From NCBI RefSeq assembly GCF_001953175.1, contig NZ_CP018258.1:1144210-1208209 (forward strand): DNA of 64,000 bases, written 5' to 3'. Origin of the DNA: Dehalogenimonas formicexedens (GTDB lineage Bacteria; Chloroflexota; Dehalococcoidia; Dehalococcoidales; Dehalococcoidaceae). The notes beneath the pieces were generated by a model. That model was not told where the DNA came from and made no database searches. It saw only the letters and a program-made list of their open reading frames with translations. A program made the position numbers and the translations under genes. Shown in pieces: positions 61,909 through 64,000 of the stretch (position 1 is its first letter; every line of letters begins with the position of its first letter).

Positions 61909-62361
61909 ATGGCCAATAAATCGCAACCCGCCGGAATACTGACCATAATTACTGGCAGTATCGGGATTCTGGGTTCCCTGGCTTTACTCGCCTTTATTCC
62001 TTTGATCCACCGGACCATGACCGATCCGGCTTTTCAACCTGATACCACCCTCACTCCGGCTGAGATACAGGCGGCCGCAGATTTGATGACCGGGGTTTTC
62101 TCCTTCATGGCTGTAGCGGGCATACTTCTCTCCATTTTCATTATCGTGGCAGGTGCTTATGCCCTCAAACGTAGGGCATGGGGTTTGGGTTTGGCGGGTT
62201 CGATCGTTGGCTTGTTTGTCTTTTTACCCACCGCTATTCCCGCCCTGGTTTTCATGGCCCTGTCCAAACCGGAGTTTGAATCTAGGGCTTCCCGGCAGAC
62301 TTTCCCGGGCGAAGATCAACCAAACCGTCTAAATCCCCCGGGAACCCCGCACGGCGGCTAG
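61909..62361 (+). CDS. Small multi-span membrane protein, hypothetical
   Basis: A 150-residue protein with about four hydrophobic helices (near 8-28, 50-75, 78-92, 95-118) and a polar C-terminal tail. No family is assigned. It begins 64 nt after the CPBP gene. Confidence 0.6.
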   Translation: MANKSQPAGILTIITGSIGILGSLALLAFIPLIHRTMTDPAFQPDTTLTPAEIQAAADLMTGVFSFMAVAGILLSIFIIVAGAYALKRRAWGLGLAGSIVGLFVFLPTAIPALVFMALSKPEFESRASRQTFPGEDQPNRLNPPGTPHGG

Positions 62362-62415
62362 TCTCTTGCTGCCCGCCGAAGGCGGATCCGGGGCGCAAGC
62401 ACCGGTTTATTTCCG

Positions 62416-62444
62416 TTGCCCGGCTTATGGCGTTGTGATATACT
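62416..62444 (+). promoter_or_regulatory. Promoter of rpsB-tsf
   Basis: TTGCCC (62416-62421), 17 nt, TATACT (62439-62444), about 59 nt before the rpsB start codon. Confidence 0.5.
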
Positions 62445-62502
62445 GCTGTGTTATACTTACCACTTGGCTAAATACGCGTGCCTAAATTTAGGAGGAGATC
62501 AC

Positions 62503-63279
62503 TTGCCGACCACAACCACCATTAAGGAATTACTAGAGTCCGGGGCGCACTTCGGTCACCAGACCAGCCGCTGGCACCCCAAAATGAAGAAGTACATCTT
62601 CACCAAGCGTAACGATATCCACATTATCGACCTGGAAAAGACGGTCGTCATGCTGGATAAGGCGCTGGCGTTTGTCGATAAAATTGTGTCCGAGGGCGGC
62701 AAAATCCTCGTCGTGGGCACCAAAAAGCAGGCCCAGGAAATCGTCGCTGAGGAAGCCAAGCGCGGCGGCCTGTACTACATTAACCAGAGATGGATCGGCG
62801 GTATCCTCACCAATTTTGCCGCCATTCAAAACCGGATTGATTACCTGGTCAGGCTGGAAGACCAGCAGGCCCGGGGCGAATTGGCCCGCCTGCCCAAGAA
62901 GGAACAGCAGAACCTGGCCGATGAAATGGCCCGTCTGAACAAGATGATGGGCGGCTTCAAAGAAATGACTGCCTTACCGGATGTCATTCTCATTGTTGAC
63001 CCGACTAAAGAGAAGATCGCCCTGGCGGAAGCCCGGCGCATGGGTATCCCGATCGTCGCCATGGTCGACACCAACTGCAGCCCGGAGGGTATTGATTATC
63101 CGATTCCCTCGAACGACGACGCCATGAGGGCCATCAAGCTGGTTCTCGGCAAAGTCGCCGACACCGCTATCGCCGCCAGAGAAGGGCTTTCCAAGGTCGA
63201 GGTCGAACAGGTGAACAATGCCCCGGCCGAGGCCGAACTCCTTGAAAAACAGGCTGCCGACGCCGAACTCGGTGCCTAA
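62503..63279 (+). CDS. rpsB: 30S ribosomal protein S2
   Basis: A 258-residue protein with 'IKELLESGAHFGHQTSRWHP', 'FTKRNDIHIIDLEKTVVML', 'RWIGGILTNFAAIQNRI' and 'PIVAMVDTNCSPEGIDYPIP'. The start is TTG 62503, seven nt after AGGAGG; the upstream in-frame extension covers the promoter. tsf follows after 20 nt. Confidence 0.97.
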   Translation: MPTTTTIKELLESGAHFGHQTSRWHPKMKKYIFTKRNDIHIIDLEKTVVMLDKALAFVDKIVSEGGKILVVGTKKQAQEIVAEEAKRGGLYYINQRWIGGILTNFAAIQNRIDYLVRLEDQQARGELARLPKKEQQNLADEMARLNKMMGGFKEMTALPDVILIVDPTKEKIALAEARRMGIPIVAMVDTNCSPEGIDYPIPSNDDAMRAIKLVLGKVADTAIAAREGLSKVEVEQVNNAPAEAELLEKQAADAELGA

Positions 63280-63299
63280 GCTGAATTAATTAGAGGTTT

Positions 63300-63809
63300 A
63301 TGAAATTGCAGATATCAGCCGAACAAGTAAAAGAACTGCGCGAAAAATGCGGCGCGGGCGTTATGGAATGCCGGAATGCCCTGGTCGAATCGCAGGGTGA
63401 CGTCAACAAAGCATTCGAGGCCCTTCAGGCCAAGGGCTTTTTAAAGGCTGCCAAAAAAGCCGAGAGGGTCACCGGACAGGGCCTGGTTGAAGCGTACGTG
63501 CATACCGGCGGGCGCGTTGGTTCCCTGATCGAACTCAATTGCGAAACCGACTTTGTCGCCAGGACTGACGAATTCAAAAAACTGGCTCATGACGTTGCGA
63601 TGCAGGTGGCCGCTATGTGCCCGATCTACGTCAACGAGTCCGACCGTCCGGAGACCTGTGAAGTTGAAGCCAGCAGCGCTTGCTTGATGCTTCAACCTTT
63701 CATCAAGGATCCTTCGAGGACGATCAAAGATCTTATTACCGAGGGTATTGCGCGCACCGGTGAGAATATCCGCCTTAAAAGGTTTGTCAGGTTCGAACTG
63801 GGCGGTTAA
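63300..63809 (+). CDS. tsf: Elongation factor Ts (short form)
   Basis: The nucleotide-exchange factor for EF-Tu. The N-terminal UBA-like domain ('QVKELREKCGAGVMECRNAL') and the core 'GGRVGSLIELNCETDFVART' are clear. At 169 aa it lacks the second half of the core and coiled-coil of E. coli EF-Ts (283 aa), resembling the compact forms of Thermus and cyanobacteria, which act as dimers. Confidence 0.94.
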   Translation: MKLQISAEQVKELREKCGAGVMECRNALVESQGDVNKAFEALQAKGFLKAAKKAERVTGQGLVEAYVHTGGRVGSLIELNCETDFVARTDEFKKLAHDVAMQVAAMCPIYVNESDRPETCEVEASSACLMLQPFIKDPSRTIKDLITEGIARTGENIRLKRFVRFELGG

Positions 63810-63822
63810 CCTAGGCTTGATC

Positions 63823-63860
63823 TCGCGGCGCGCGTGTCCTCTGGGACTACGGCGCCGCGA
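63823..63860 (+). terminator. Hairpin between tsf and pyrH
   Basis: TCGCGGCGC (63823-63831) pairs with GCGCCGCGA (63852-63860), with an inner GTCC/GGAC. The T content afterwards is modest (TTGTTAAT), so partial termination or an mRNA processing site is as likely as a full stop. Confidence 0.5.
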
Positions 63861-63919
63861 TTGTTAATAAGCGCCTTTCGTCCTCCGGGACGTGTAATAA
63901 AAAACGGGAGCCGACTGAC

Positions 63920-64000
63920 TTGACCGAACTGAAATACCGTCGGGTTCTCCTTAAACTTTCCGGCGAAGCGTTCGCCGGAACCGGCAACTCTATCATCGAC
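63920..64000 (+). CDS. pyrH: UMP kinase (partial, runs off the right edge)
   Basis: Only the first 27 codons lie in the window: 'YRRVLLKLSGEAFAG' is the amino-acid-kinase nucleotide motif of PyrH. The start is TTG at 63920, nine nt after GGGAG. The rpsB-tsf-pyrH order is the usual one (frr would be next). Confidence 0.88.
   Translation, partial: MTELKYRRVLLKLSGEAFAGTGNSIID

Overview
The window looks like chromosomal DNA of a Chloroflexota bacterium of the class Dehalococcoidia, probably close to Dehalogenimonas. This is inferred from several traits seen together: a two-subunit LeuCD-type aconitase clustered with an isocitrate dehydrogenase, malate dehydrogenase, a two-subunit fumarase and biotin-dependent carboxylase subunits; an Ino1/PimA-like/CDP-alcohol transferase inositol-lipid cluster; an MshA-like glycosyltransferase beside a PIG-L deacetylase; moderately GC-rich DNA; and many TTG and GTG starts that follow clear Shine-Dalgarno sites. 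No reductive dehalogenase or rRNA gene lies here, so the genus is a guess.

Layout. 1-2.2 kb: end of a fumarylacetoacetate hydrolase-family gene, then EF-P with its lysyltransferase EpmA. 2.4-7.3 kb: nitrilase-like and nitronate monooxygenase-like pair, a two-component pair whose kinase has lost key ATP-site residues, and a flavin disulfide reductase. 7.5-11.8 kb: purA and an inositol phospholipid cluster. 11.9-16.9 kb: nusA-ylxR-infB-rbfA-truB behind a clear promoter and a leader terminator. 17-19.4 kb: comM and membrane proteins. 19.6-24.5 kb: three tRNAs, tuf, rpmG, secE, nusG, rplK, rplA, rplJ, rplL. 24.6-27.5 kb: a mycothiol-like three-gene operon. 27.5-34 kb: a candidate selenoprotein gene and a peptide ABC transporter operon. 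34.5-40.4 kb: pilT, tRNA-Val, bioY and the riboflavin operon. 40.5-54.3 kb: nadK and small enzymes, then a long minus-strand run of central-carbon genes with an embedded HicAB pair. 54.4-64 kb: an isolated Cys-rich small gene with an elaborate promoter, rarA, the AmmeMemoRadiSam genes, coaE, and rpsB-tsf-pyrH.

The strongest unusual signals are these. (1) A thioredoxin-fold gene at 27638-27988 has an in-frame TGA in a C-x3-(TGA) active-site motif, followed 12 nt later by a perfect 8-bp hairpin with a GGA loop. This is what a bacterial selenocysteine gene looks like. (2) The peptide-binding protein of the ABC transporter (31912-33597) appears circularly permuted: the module that normally ends this family comes first, right after the Tat signal, and the protein stops where that module should begin. 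(3) The ATPase gene at the end of that operon carries an in-frame amber codon before an intact C-terminal domain. (4) Palindromic TAGTACC elements surround a near-consensus promoter for a 60-residue Cys-rich protein. (5) EF-Tu carries a four-cysteine cluster in its G domain.

Most of the window is otherwise core housekeeping. Calls rest on reading motifs and gene order by eye; no database search was possible.
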